64,000 nucleotides of DNA from Streptomyces fradiae ATCC 10745 = DSM 40063 (GCF_008704425.1 NZ_CP023696.1:6612501-6676500), one strand, 5' to 3'. Shown: positions 17,053 through 24,971, counted from the first letter of the stretch. Program-made: numbers and translations. The notes: generated by a model from the sequence alone, not told the origin.

Positions 17053-17591
17053 CGATGGCGCGCCCACATCGGCAGCACGAACCAGCACAGCAGGTACCAG
17101 AGCGCCACCCCGCTCACGAGCCACGGTACGAAGCCGTCGTCCGTCGCCACCCGCAGCACGAGGAAGAGCGCCGACACCATCGTCGCGAGCAGCAGCACCA
17201 GTCCGGTGAACGTCAGCCGTGCCGCCCAGACCACCGTCTGCGGCTTGATCCTGCGCCCCGACACGATCCGGTGGAACGACACGGGGCCGATCAGCGCGCC
17301 CGTCGCCGCCGCACCGAGCACGACCGTGACGATGTAGATGGTCCGGTTCACGTCCGACAGGTCCGCGAACCTGGGTGCGAAGACCACCGTCAGCAGGAAG
17401 CCGAACAGGATCTGCACACCCGTCTGCGCGACCCTGATCTCCTGCACCAGCTCGGTCCACCGCCGGTCCGCCCGCTCCTCCGGCGTCTCCCGCCGCCCCC
17501 GCCACAGCCCATGCTCCTGCCGCCCCCCGGCCTCCCGCGAGCCGGTCGCCCCGCCCGCCTCCCTGCCGTCGTCCCGCCGCTGCACAGGCAT
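17034..17591 (-). CDS. DUF6328 family membrane protein
   Basis: 185 aa. Acidic/basic N-terminus followed by the family signature EERADRRWTELVQEIRVAQ and GVQILFGFLLTVVF, then three or four more hydrophobic segments (IYIVTVVLGAAATGALIG, FTGLVLLLATMVSALFLV, VALWYLLCWFVLPMW) and a short basic tail. ATG at 17591 follows GGGAGGAC. The 3' end overlaps the ligase 3' end by 19 bp on the opposite strand. Function unknown; often found near stress genes in actinobacteria. Confidence 0.85.
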   Translation of the reverse strand: MPVQRRDDGREAGGATGSREAGGRQEHGLWRGRRETPEERADRRWTELVQEIRVAQTGVQILFGFLLTVVFAPRFADLSDVNRTIYIVTVVLGAAATGALIGPVSFHRIVSGRRIKPQTVVWAARLTFTGLVLLLATMVSALFLVLRVATDDGFVPWLVSGVALWYLLCWFVLPMWARHRYTTRD

Positions 17592-17961
17592 GGCGTCCTC
17601 CCGATGTCGCCAGACCTGTTCCCGGTACCCCCTGCGAAGCGGTACAGCCCCCCGCCCCACGGACCCGCCGCACCGACCCGCTCCACAACCCCGCCCCGCC
17701 CCCGCCCCGCATCGCATCCCCGCGCTCCGTCGCCGGCCCCTCCGCGCCCGCCGCCCCGGCCGGGCGCGGCGTACGGCCGGCCCCACCGTCGTGGCCGCCC
17801 ACCGTCGCGGTGCTCCCGCCCGCACCGGCTACGGCACCGGGAGGAAGGCACCAGGGTGTCGCGGGGCCGTGACGTGACCAGCGGCGCCCGCGCCCCCATG
17901 CTCATGAGCCACGCCCCACCGATCACGCGGCGAGGCCGGCCGGTGAAAGGAGACGAGCCCC
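17592..17961. other. divergent intergenic region, no gene seen
   Basis: 370 bp separating DUF6328 and the lipoprotein operon, mostly GC-rich, ending with AAAGGAG before the lipoprotein start. No repeats or motifs of note. Confidence 0.55.
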
Positions 17962-18570
17962 GTGAGCCCATCCTCCGCGAGCCGGCCCTCTCCCGGCACG
18001 CACTCCCCGGGGGCGCCCCCGGCGCACCGGACCCCGCGCGCCCCTTCCCCACGAGCCGCACCACCGCGAGCCGGGTCTCCCCATGCCGTGCCACCCGGAG
18101 CCGCGTCCCCGGTCAGCGCTCCCGCGCCCCCGTGCCCGGTCAGCGCCCGCCGCCCCGCCGGGGCCACCGCGGTGGCCCTCGCGGCGGCCGCCGCCGCATG
18201 GGCCGGAGGCTGCACCACGCCGGCGGCCGAGCGCGACGCCGTCACCGCGGCGGCCCTCGACTTCGCCCGCCACGCCGAGAGCGCCGCCCAGGCCGAGAGC
18301 GCCGCCGCAGCCTGCCGCCTGCTCGCCCCCGCCACCCGCGAGGCGCTCGCGCGGGACCCCGGCCCCTCATGCGAGGCGGGACTCACCGACGCGGCCCTCC
18401 CCGCGCCCGGGAGGGTGCGCACCACCGACGTGTACGGCCACCAGGGCCGCGTCGTCCTGGAGCACGACACGTACTTCGCCACCTGGTTCCCCGACGGCTG
18501 GAGGATCCGGGCGGCCGGCTGCGTGCCGCGCCCCGAGCGCCCCTACGACTGCCGAGTGACGGGGGACTGA
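17962..18570 (+). CDS. putative lipoprotein, first gene of the DUF6766 operon
   Basis: 202 aa. GTG at 17962 has AAAGGAG 9 nt upstream. A long Pro/Ser/Ala-rich N-terminal stretch precedes a hydrophobic segment (TAVALAAAAAAWAGGC) ending in a lipobox-like cysteine at about residue 84. Either the real signal starts further in, or the protein has a long cytoplasmic N-terminus. The mature part ends with a compact domain (GHQGRVVLEHDTYFATWFPD, then GWRIRAAGC). The next gene starts 6 nt after the stop. Probably a membrane-anchored extracytoplasmic partner of DUF6766; function unknown. Confidence 0.7.
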   Translation: MSPSSASRPSPGTHSPGAPPAHRTPRAPSPRAAPPRAGSPHAVPPGAASPVSAPAPPCPVSARRPAGATAVALAAAAAAWAGGCTTPAAERDAVTAAALDFARHAESAAQAESAAAACRLLAPATREALARDPGPSCEAGLTDAALPAPGRVRTTDVYGHQGRVVLEHDTYFATWFPDGWRIRAAGCVPRPERPYDCRVTGD

Positions 18571-18576
18571 CCCGCC

Positions 18577-18660
18577 GTGCGCACCATGTTCACGCTGTAC
18601 GCCCTCACCCTGCTCGGCGGCCTCGTGTACTTCAGCGTGCTCGGAGCGGCCCACCGATGA
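18577..18660 (+). CDS. 27-aa membrane microprotein coupled to DUF6766
   Basis: A tiny ORF read directly from the sequence. GTG at 18577 (with an in-frame ATG at 18586) encodes one hydrophobic helix (LYALTLLGGLVYFSVLG) ending AAHR. It begins 6 nt after the lipoprotein stop, and its stop TGA (18658-18660) overlaps the DUF6766 ATG (18657), a classic coupling arrangement. The GGGGGA upstream can serve as ribosome-binding site. It is either a real microprotein subunit of the DUF6766 complex or a translation-coupling leader. The single-helix composition favours a product. Confidence 0.6.
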   Translation: MRTMFTLYALTLLGGLVYFSVLGAAHR

Positions 18661-19340
18661 ACCGTGCCGCCCGCTTCGCCAGGGACAACGGCCTCTCCCT
18701 CGTCTTCGGGGCCGGCTTCCTCGTCACCCTCTTCTGCCAGGCCCTCGCGGGCCGGGCGGAGTACAACGGGGAGATGCGCGCGATCGGCGCCGAGCCGATC
18801 ACCCTCGGCCGCTATCTGACGTCCGCCGACTTCGCCGTCGCCGTCACGGAGAACTGGCAGTCCGAGTACCTGCAGTTCTTCCTCTACCTCTTCGGCACGG
18901 TGTGGCTGCTCCAGCGCGGCTCGCCGGAGTCCAAGGAGCTGCACCGAGCGGGCACGGAGTCCGACGAGGACCAGCGCGTCGGCGCCCACGCCACCCCCGA
19001 CTCGCCGCGCTGGGCGGCGGCCGGCGGACTGCGGCGGACCCTGTACTCACGCTCCCTCGGCATGTGGATGTGCGCGGTCTTCCTCGGCTCCTGGTACGCG
19101 CAGTCCGTGAGCGGCGCCGCCGCGTACGGCGAGGCGAGGCTGCGCGACCTGGAGAGCCCGCTGCCCTGGTCCGCGTACCTGCTGGAACCGGACTTCTGGA
19201 GCCGCACCCTGCAGAACTGGCAGTCGGAGCTGCTGGCCATCGGCTCCATGGCGATCTTCTCCGTGTACCTGCGGCAGCGCGGGTCACCCGAGTCGAAACC
19301 GGTCGGGGCCTCCCACGAATCCACCGGTGTGGCGGGCTGA
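18657..19340 (+). CDS. DUF6766 family integral membrane protein with internal duplication
   Basis: 227 aa. Four hydrophobic segments are visible in two similar halves. Each half ends with NWQSE, a transmembrane stretch and the sequence QRGSPESK (at about residues 64-95 and 181-222), so the protein arose by duplication. The start FARDNGLSLVFG is typical of the family. It overlaps the upstream microprotein by ATGA and is followed by a strong stem-loop. Role unknown; the operon context suggests a small envelope complex. Confidence 0.85.
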   Translation: MNRAARFARDNGLSLVFGAGFLVTLFCQALAGRAEYNGEMRAIGAEPITLGRYLTSADFAVAVTENWQSEYLQFFLYLFGTVWLLQRGSPESKELHRAGTESDEDQRVGAHATPDSPRWAAAGGLRRTLYSRSLGMWMCAVFLGSWYAQSVSGAAAYGEARLRDLESPLPWSAYLLEPDFWSRTLQNWQSELLAIGSMAIFSVYLRQRGSPESKPVGASHESTGVAG

Positions 19341-19361
19341 GGACCGCCGCGGGGGGAAGCC

Positions 19362-19408
19362 GGTGCCCTGGTGCCCCGCGCACCGGGGCACCGGGGCACC
19401 AGGGCACC
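19362..19408 (+). terminator. stem-loop terminator after the DUF6766 operon
   Basis: A perfect 16-bp inverted repeat (arms 19362-19377 and 19393-19408, GGTGCCCTGGTGCCCC and complement) with a 15-nt loop. No T-run, as is usual for Streptomyces terminators. Confidence 0.75.
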
Positions 19409-19503
19409 GGCCGGAAGGCCCGTGCCACCGGGCCCGCCGGACCACCGGTGGGCCCATGGCCCCAAGACCCGAGCAGGACCCGTAGCGAAGAGAGGACCCG
19501 CAC

Positions 19504-20172
19504 ATGACCCGCGCCGCCGTGTTCGACGTGGACGGCACCCTCGCCGACACCAACCACCTCCACGTCGTCGCCTGGTGGGAGGCCTTCCGGCAGGCCGGCC
19601 ACCACGTACCGACGCACGCCGTCCACCGGGCCGTCGGGCTGGGGGCCGAGGACCTCGTCGAGCACCTCCTCGGCCCGGATCGCGACCGGAGCGGCGACGC
19701 CGCGCTCAGCGCCGCGCACAAGACGCTCTACGGCACGTACTCCGACCGGCTGCCCGCCCTGCCGGACGCCGGCCGGTTGCTCAGGACGCTCGCCGCGCGC
19801 GGCTGGACCGTGGTCCTCGCCACCTCCGCGGGAGGCTCCGAACTCGCCGCGCTGCGCCGGGCCGTCGACGCCGACGAGGTCATCACCGCGATCGCCGGAG
19901 CGGAGGACACCGAGGAGGGCAAGCCCGCCCCCGATCCGGTGCGCCACGCGCTCGACCTGGCCGGAGCGCCCGCGGACCGGTCGGTGTTCGTCGGCGACAC
20001 CGTCTGGGACATGAAGGCGGGCACGCGCGCGGGGGTGACGTGCGTGGGGCTGCTGTGCGGCGGCATCCCCCGCGCCGACCTCACCGGCGCGGGAGCGTCC
20101 GCCGTCTACGCCGACCCCGCCGATCTGCTGGCCCGCCTCGACGGCAGTCCGCTCGGCGGGGACGGCACGTGA
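19504..20172 (+). CDS. HAD-superfamily phosphatase
   Basis: 222 aa, cytoplasmic phosphatase/phosphoglucomutase-like HAD enzyme. Motif I FDVDGTLAD with nucleophile Asp and acid/base Asp, motif II ATSA, motif III Lys in EGKPAPDP and motif IV VGDTVWD are intact; the four-helix cap lies between residues 15 and 85. Substrate unknown (phosphoglycolate-like). ATG at 19504 follows GAGAGGA. It stands alone between terminator-like stem-loops. Confidence 0.9.
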   Translation: MTRAAVFDVDGTLADTNHLHVVAWWEAFRQAGHHVPTHAVHRAVGLGAEDLVEHLLGPDRDRSGDAALSAAHKTLYGTYSDRLPALPDAGRLLRTLAARGWTVVLATSAGGSELAALRRAVDADEVITAIAGAEDTEEGKPAPDPVRHALDLAGAPADRSVFVGDTVWDMKAGTRAGVTCVGLLCGGIPRADLTGAGASAVYADPADLLARLDGSPLGGDGT

Positions 20173-20188
20173 CACCCCGGGGCCCCGT

Positions 20189-20225
20189 CCGGCCGGGGCA
20201 CCCCTCATCCGGCGGCCCCGGCCGG
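20189..20225. terminator. bidirectional stem-loop between converging genes
   Basis: Perfect 11-bp arms (CCGGCCGGGGC at 20189-20199 and its complement at 20215-20225) between the HAD gene and the Rho-N-like gene. Confidence 0.6.
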
Positions 20226-20226
20226 G

Positions 20227-20562
20227 TCAACCGCCGAGCCGGCGCTGCAACTCCGCCTTGTTCATGGAGGACCGGCCGGGGATGTCCCGCTTCCTCGCCT
20301 CGGCGTACAGCTCGTCGTACGTCGCCTGCGAGCCGCCGCCCGAGCGCTGCCCGCCCCCCTTCGGCGCCGACGAGGCGCCGCGGGACGACGACCTGCCGGA
20401 GCCGCCGCCCGACGACTTCGCCTCGCCGCTGCGCGCCCGCTCCTTGTTGACCGTGCGGGCGGCGATCTCCTTGGCGCGCTTCTCGCCCTCGCCGCGCCCG
20501 CGGGCGCTGTCCTTGATGTGCTCGTACTGGCGCTCGCGCTTGGAGCTGGATCCTGCGGGCAT
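20227..20562 (-). CDS. Rho-N/SAP-like small protein (plasmid-stabilisation annotated family)
   Basis: 111 aa, very basic. N-terminal KRERQYEHIKDSARGRGEGEKRAKEIAARTVNKERARSGE-type region (shown in part), a Ser/Gly-rich linker, and a C-terminal 35-residue motif (YDELYAEARKRDIPGRSS, then MNKAELQRRLGG) typical of Rho-termination-factor N-terminal/SAP-like nucleic-acid-binding helices. Streptomyces homologues are often annotated plasmid stabilisation protein without evidence. Likely a small nucleic-acid-binding protein. ATG at 20562 with GAGAGGAA upstream. Confidence 0.82.
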   Translation of the reverse strand: MPAGSSSKRERQYEHIKDSARGRGEGEKRAKEIAARTVNKERARSGEAKSSGGGSGRSSSRGASSAPKGGGQRSGGGSQATYDELYAEARKRDIPGRSSMNKAELQRRLGG

Positions 20563-20746
20563 GGCCGTTCCTCTCGTGGGTAGCTGCGATGGCCCCCGTT
20601 GGTCCCACCCCGGTACCAGGCATGCCTCCCCGCAAACACGTACCGTGCCCGTCCGCCAGCGGAGTGGCACGGAGGTGCCATCCGTGGCGGTGCGGGGAAG
20701 GCGGGTACTCGTTCCGCAGGATCCGACGGAAGGACGTGGAGACGCC

Positions 20747-21148
20747 ATGGCAAGCGACCAGGGGACGGGCACGGCGAACCGGCGCACGGGGGAGCACCCG
20801 GCCGAATGCGATGTCACGGTCCAGCTCAGCGACTGCGGGCGTGACGACGCGGTGGCGGTCTTCGGGGCCCTGGACCAGGTCTTCGCCGGCTGCGAGGACG
20901 TGGCGCCGCACTCCGCCGCCGGGCGCGAGCCGACCGTGTGGATGGCCACCTTCGACAGTTCCGCCCACTCGGGCGAGGCCGACCCGGCACCCCGGCTGAG
21001 CAAGGAGGTGGAGGCGCTGCTGACGGGCGACCACCAGGCGGTGGAGAAGGTCGAGAAGGCGCTCGGCCGCCTCTTCGAGCTGCGGTCCGCCCAGCACGTC
21101 CCCGGCGAGCACGAGACGGAAAGCCGCCTGCTGCTCGCCTCCCGCTAG
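20747..21148 (+). CDS. conserved hypothetical protein (133 aa)
   Basis: ATG at 20747. Soluble and acidic. The body (CDVTVQLSDCGRDDAVAVFGALDQVF, shown in parts, and TVWMATF, then a C-terminal helix VEKVEKALGRLFELRSAQHVPGE) has alternating strand-helix character. The family is not recognised. It is divergent from the Rho-N-like gene with 184 bp between, so they may share a control region. Confidence 0.65.
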   Translation: MASDQGTGTANRRTGEHPAECDVTVQLSDCGRDDAVAVFGALDQVFAGCEDVAPHSAAGREPTVWMATFDSSAHSGEADPAPRLSKEVEALLTGDHQAVEKVEKALGRLFELRSAQHVPGEHETESRLLLASR

Positions 21149-21300
21149 GCTCGCCGGCCCCCGGTGGCCGACGGCGGACGGGTTCGGCCATCGCGCGGGC
21201 CGCGGTGCGCGGGCGCCCTGCCGCCCGGGCGCCGCCGCGGGCATGCTGGGGGCGGAGGGGGCCGGGTGCGGACCGGACCCCGGAGCGGAGGTGAGGGCCC

Positions 21301-21777
21301 ATGCCCGGCGGGGAGAAGGTCCTCCTGGTCGACGACCACGAGGACAACCTGTTCGCCCTGTACAGCGCGCTCTCGCCGCTCGGCTACCCCCTGGCGACCG
21401 CGACGGGCGGTGACGCGGCGCTCAAGGCGGTGCTGCGGGGCGGGGTGGCGGTGGTGGTCCTGGACGTGGTCATGCCGGGGGTGAGCGGCCTCGACGTGCT
21501 GCGGTACATGCAGCGGCTGGAGCTGACCCGGCACATCCCGGTCATCCTCGTCACCGGACTGGGCGTCGACGCGCGGCTCTCCCGCGCGGCCATGCGGCTG
21601 GGCGCGGCGGACCTGCTGGTCAAGCCCATCGACCCGTGGGCGCTGTGCATCAAGGTCCGGTACCTGTACGACTTCACGCGCCGCTCCCCGCGCCCCGCGC
21701 CGGCGGCGGTCCCGCGCGCCGCCCTGCCGGCCCCGGCCGCGCCGCCCGCGCCCACGGCACCGGCGCCCGGCCCGTAG
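21301..21777 (+). CDS. single-domain response regulator (REC)
   Basis: 158 aa: a receiver domain (residues 5-122) with the acidic pair DDHED, phospho-acceptor Asp in VVVLDVVMPG, the conserved Thr/Ser region (LVTGLG) and Lys in LVKPIDP. A Pro/Ala-rich 35-residue tail follows and there is no output domain. A stand-alone phosphoreceiver acting through protein contacts. No kinase is adjacent. ATG at 21301 follows GGAGGTGAGG. Confidence 0.9.
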   Translation: MPGGEKVLLVDDHEDNLFALYSALSPLGYPLATATGGDAALKAVLRGGVAVVVLDVVMPGVSGLDVLRYMQRLELTRHIPVILVTGLGVDARLSRAAMRLGAADLLVKPIDPWALCIKVRYLYDFTRRSPRPAPAAVPRAALPAPAAPPAPTAPAPGP

Positions 21778-21930
21778 GGCCCGCGGCCCCGAGCCGGTCG
21801 CGCCGGTCACGGTGCGCCGCGCGGTCGCGTCCCGGGAGCCGCCGCGCTCCGCTCAGGGGGCGTACGGGATGCTGTACGACGCATCCCGGCGCCCTGCGGG
21901 ACCCGTCGCGCCGGGGCCGGCAGCGGGATC

Positions 21931-22953
21931 TCACCGCCCCCGCCGGGCCGCCGGGCGGCCCTCCAGCCGGGTCACGGCCTCACGGGCCCGCCGCGCCGCA
22001 CCCCTGGCGGCGCGCTGAGCCTCGCGGACCCGCAGCCGGGCCTGCTGTACGGCGAGGCGGGCGGCCTCCCCGCGGGCCTGCGCCTCCCTCAGCCGGGCCG
22101 TCAGCTCCGCCACCCGCACGTCCGCCTCGTGGGCCCGCTGCTCGGCGCCCTCCAGCGCGTCGGCGGCGTGACGGACCTCGTCCTCCCGTGCCGCGGCCTC
22201 CCTCCGCGCGGCGGCGGCCTCCGTGCGGCGCTCCTCCTCGAGCCGCATGCGCGCGCGCCGCTCCTCCTCCCGCCGGCGCTCGGCGGCGCCCGGCCGCTCC
22301 GCTTCCGGCCGCTCTCGCGCGCCCGGGTGGGCCGGCTTCGTCCCCGCCCCGGCCGCACCGTCGCTCCGCCGCCCTCCGTGCTCCGGCCGGTCGCCCTCCT
22401 CCGCCCCGCCGGAACCAGGTGCGGTGCGCACCACCGACAGGTGCCGCGCGGCGCTCCCCCCGCCGTCGCCGAGGGCCGCGAAGCCCACCGGGACGTCCAG
22501 CGCCCTGCTCAGACGGCCCGCCAGCCACTCCCCGGCCGCTTCCGGGTCGGCGAGCGCCGCGTGCAGGGTCGCCTCCACCTGCCCGCGCGCACTGTCGCGG
22601 ATTCTCTCCCCGGCCTCGGCGGTCAGCCGCTGGGCCTCCCGCGCCAGCGCGGCCACCAGGACGTGCTGCTGCCGCCCCAGCTCCCGCAGCCGGGCGCCGT
22701 CGAGGTCCCGGTGTGCCCGCCTCAGCGCTTCGCCGAGGGCGACCAGGGACCGGGCGTCGTCGGGCCGCGCCCGGACGAGGAGGTTGCTCGCCCACGCGGC
22801 CGCCGTCGGTCGGCGCAGCGCCTTGACGCGGTCGGCGAGCGCGCGGTCCCCGGCCGTACGGGCCTCGGCGGCGCGCCGCTCGCGGAGCGCGGTGAACTCG
22901 GAGGGCCGCAGCCCGTACAACTCGTCGGCGACGCTCTCGACATCCATGGCCAT
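21931..22953 (-). CDS. coiled-coil hypothetical protein (340 aa)
   Basis: N-terminal 190 residues form a mixed helical domain (VADELYGLRPSEFTALRERR, then RALADRVKALRRPTAAAWASNLLV). Residues about 225-340 are a continuous Glu/Arg/Ala-rich coiled coil. The N-terminus resembles a conserved Streptomyces hypothetical family, function not known. ATG at 22953, alternative ATG two codons on. Soluble, no membrane segment. Confidence 0.75.
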   Translation of the reverse strand: MAMDVESVADELYGLRPSEFTALRERRAAEARTAGDRALADRVKALRRPTAAAWASNLLVRARPDDARSLVALGEALRRAHRDLDGARLRELGRQQHVLVAALAREAQRLTAEAGERIRDSARGQVEATLHAALADPEAAGEWLAGRLSRALDVPVGFAALGDGGGSAARHLSVVRTAPGSGGAEEGDRPEHGGRRSDGAAGAGTKPAHPGARERPEAERPGAAERRREEERRARMRLEEERRTEAAAARREAAAREDEVRHAADALEGAEQRAHEADVRVAELTARLREAQARGEAARLAVQQARLRVREAQRAARGAARRAREAVTRLEGRPAARRGR

Positions 22954-23177
22954 GGCTCTCGTTCCGCGGTTCGCACCTCACGGCCGCCGGCCGCCCGGCG
23001 CCGGGCCGCCGGTCCGAGGCGGCACCGGCGGCCGCTCTCTCTCCAGGTACCCACTTGCCCGCCGCCAGTCCCGGCCGTCCGGGCCGCCGCGCGCACGGCG
23101 GCGGCCCGCGCCTTCTCCGGTGGCAGGGGAGGTGCCGTGGAGAGGGCGCGGGCCGCGGGGAGGCCGGGCGGTGTCGC

Positions 23178-23636
23178 TCAGAAGGAGAAGACGGGGCCGG
23201 CTTCGGTCTGGAGGGTGCAGGAGTTGCCGAACGTGCGCTCGTACCGGACGCGCTGCCCCTCCCAGACGCCCTCGGCGGTCACGACGAGCGGGTCGTAGAT
23301 CTTGATGCAGGCACGGTCCTGGTCCCCGCGCAGGGCGGAGAACCGGCCGTCCACGGCCCGGAGCTCGGCGCAGGCCGCCTCCGGCGCGGGATGCGTTCCG
23401 CCCGGCGTGGGGGCGCAGGTCAGCGTCACCGCGCGAAGCGGCGTCGCCGTCCTGGCCGTCTCGCCCTTCGCCACGGTGAGAACCAGCGCGTTCGGCGCGT
23501 GGAGCCTCGACTCGCCGGTGCTCGCCCGCTCAGGGGCGGCGACGGCGGTCGGCGCCAGGGCGGTCATCGCCGCGGCGGCGGCCATCGCGAGAATGGCGGT
23601 GCGCCGTATGGATGTCCGCAGGTGCGTCATGGTCAT
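23178..23636 (-). CDS. subtilisin inhibitor-like (SSI family) secreted protease inhibitor
   Basis: 152 aa with a Sec signal peptide (to about residue 32, APTAVAA). The mature part shows SSI hallmarks: LTCAPTPGGTHP, AACAELRAV, the reactive-loop CIKIYDP, GVWEGQRVRYERTFGNSC and the terminal VFSF. Four cysteines can form the two SSI disulfides. By alignment with SSI (C-P-M-V-YDP) the P1 residue is Lys, predicting preference for trypsin-like proteases. ATG at 23636 is chosen over 23630 because AAGGAA lies 4 nt upstream. SSI proteins restrain secreted proteases and transglutaminase activation during development. Confidence 0.93.
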   Translation of the reverse strand: MTMTHLRTSIRRTAILAMAAAAAMTALAPTAVAAPERASTGESRLHAPNALVLTVAKGETARTATPLRAVTLTCAPTPGGTHPAPEAACAELRAVDGRFSALRGDQDRACIKIYDPLVVTAEGVWEGQRVRYERTFGNSCTLQTEAGPVFSF

Positions 23637-23945
23637 CACTTTCCTTCGAGTCCTGTTCGGTCGGTTCGTGAACAGCCTGCCGACCGAGGGCGATTGACGC
23701 ACGTTCAGTGGAGGTTTTCAGGTTCTGTCACCGTTTGAAGCAATGACCTGAAATCGGCAGACCGTGGGGGCGGGAGTGCCGGTGACCGGGTGTCACCGCA
23801 GGTTGACAGCCCGTCCAAGATCCGGTTCAAGTGTGGACGATGCGTGGATCGGATCGGTGTGTGATGTGTAACACGGCCGAAACGTGGTGGTAACAACTCC
23901 GTTCGTCCCCTTGCCGGACATTCCGGAGCCGCCCGGGCGTCCTTC
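23637..23945. other. upstream region of the SSI gene
   Basis: A 309-bp relatively AT-rich intergenic stretch that must hold the SSI promoter on the minus strand. It includes an inverted repeat GGTGAC-N5-GTCACC at 23781-23797 and a plus-strand TTGACA at 23803. No gene seen. Confidence 0.55.
23781..23797. promoter_or_regulatory. inverted repeat in the SSI upstream region
   Basis: GGTGAC CGGGT GTCACC, a perfect 6-bp dyad 145 bp upstream of the SSI start. Candidate operator for a developmental regulator; no regulator is identified. Confidence 0.4.
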
Positions 23946-24149
23946 TCAGTCCCCCGTTCCGAGGAGGAAGTCCGTCAGGGACCAGGGCGTCACCTCGTCC
24001 TTCTTCACCAGGGCCACCCCGTCGCCGGACGAGGCGGGGGTCTGAGGTGAAGGCGGGGCGGTCTGTGCGGCCTGGGCGGGGCCGGCGGCGCCGAGCAGCA
24101 GTGCCCCGGCGGCCGTGGCGAGGGCGGTGGTGGCGGTGCGGAGGTTCAT
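23946..24149 (-). CDS. small secreted protein (67 aa)
   Basis: ATG at 24149 with a GAGAGGGAGA site. Signal peptide MNLRTATTALATAAGALLLG followed by AAGPAQA (cleavage near residue 27), then about 40 residues, Pro/Ser-rich then VALVKKDEVTPWSLTDFLLG. The compact C-terminal motif is plausible as a mature peptide. No family recognised. A hexanucleotide repeat lies 14 bp upstream of the start. Confidence 0.72.
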   Translation of the reverse strand: MNLRTATTALATAAGALLLGAAGPAQAAQTAPPSPQTPASSGDGVALVKKDEVTPWSLTDFLLGTGD

Positions 24150-24162
24150 GCTCTCCCTCTCC

Positions 24163-24198
24163 GGTGTGGGTGTGGGTGTGGGTGTGGGTGCGGGTGCG
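24163..24198. repeat. hexanucleotide tandem repeat (GGTGTG) upstream of the small secreted gene
   Basis: Six tandem copies of GGTGYG (four GGTGTG then two GGTGCG) on the plus strand, i.e. CRCACC on the sense strand of the gene, immediately before its ribosome-binding site. Slippage here would change leader length. Confidence 0.85.
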
Positions 24199-24410
24199 GA
24201 GGGGCGGGTGTGGCCGTGTCCGGCCGCCGGGCCCGGCCCGTCGTCGTGGGGCGCCCGTCGCGGATGCCCTCGCTGCTCAACGACGCCGCCCGGCAGAGGT
24301 GTCGCCGGCCCCTGCCCCGCCTGCCCTGTCCCGTCCTGCCGCCCGGCCCTGCGCTCCGGGCCCCGGATCCGTACGCCGCTCGACGGGGGAGGGCCCTGCC
24401 GTCGCAAGGC

Positions 24411-24433
24411 CAGGAACACCTGAAAAGTTCCTG
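24411..24433. promoter_or_regulatory. inverted repeat CAGGAAC-N9-GTTCCTG upstream of the SPW gene
   Basis: A perfect 7-bp dyad, half-site centres 16 bp apart, 74 bp before the SPW start. The geometry suits a dimeric repressor or activator. Candidate operator. Confidence 0.45.
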
Positions 24434-24506
24434 TTGCCCGAATGGCCTAAGAGGCGTTAGATGGTGATAAAGGGCAGATAAGGGCTTCTACAGGAGGCGG
24501 CCCGAC

Positions 24507-24971
24507 ATGACCACCCACCCCACCATCGAGCATCACCCCGACGTAGCCGAGATGCGCGCCAGGTTCGAGCAGGCCACCAGCACCCCCCGGGGGCAGGCGG
24601 TCGAGGCGCTGGCGTTCCTCACCGGTGTCTACCTGGCGGCATCACCGTGGATCGCGGGATTCAGCGGACTCACGGCGCTCGCCGTGACCAACCTGATCCT
24701 CGGCATCGCGTACGCCCTGTGCATGGGCGGTCTCCTCGGCACCGCGTACGAGCGGACCCACGCGATGGCCTGGTGCGCCGTGGCCATCGGCGCGTTCACC
24801 ATCGTCTCGCCGTGGCTCGTCGCCGGCAGCGTCGACACCACCCGCAGCATCTGGAACAACGTGATCGTCGGTGCCGTCGCCCTGCTGCTGGGCGTCGCCA
24901 TGGCCGCCACGGGCGAGCGCCGCGCGAGCGCGGCCCGCGCACGTGGACGCAGGAGGATGCCCACCGCATGA
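24507..24971 (+). CDS. SPW repeat membrane protein
   Basis: 154 aa, four transmembrane helices in two repeats, each containing the SPW signature (AASPWIAGF at about residue 49 and VSPWLVAG at about 98), with a basic Ala/Arg tail. The N-terminal 30 residues are cytoplasmic and His/Glu-rich. Function unknown for the family. AGGAGG precedes ATG 24507. A strong stem-loop lies 155 bp downstream. Confidence 0.9.
   Translation: MTTHPTIEHHPDVAEMRARFEQATSTPRGQAVEALAFLTGVYLAASPWIAGFSGLTALAVTNLILGIAYALCMGGLLGTAYERTHAMAWCAVAIGAFTIVSPWLVAGSVDTTRSIWNNVIVGAVALLLGVAMAATGERRASAARARGRRRMPTA

Larger units (their letters stand above)
24150..24506. other. divergent intergenic region between the small secreted and SPW genes
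   Basis: 357 bp. The left part holds the hexamer repeat, and the right 100 bp are AT-richer and contain the dyad at 24411-24433 before the SPW gene. No gene seen. Confidence 0.6.

Noticed and set aside
20227..20562. True plasmid stabilisation (toxin-antitoxin) gene
   Set aside because: Sequence shows a Rho-N/SAP-like C-terminus only, with no toxin or antitoxin partner and no plasmid context.
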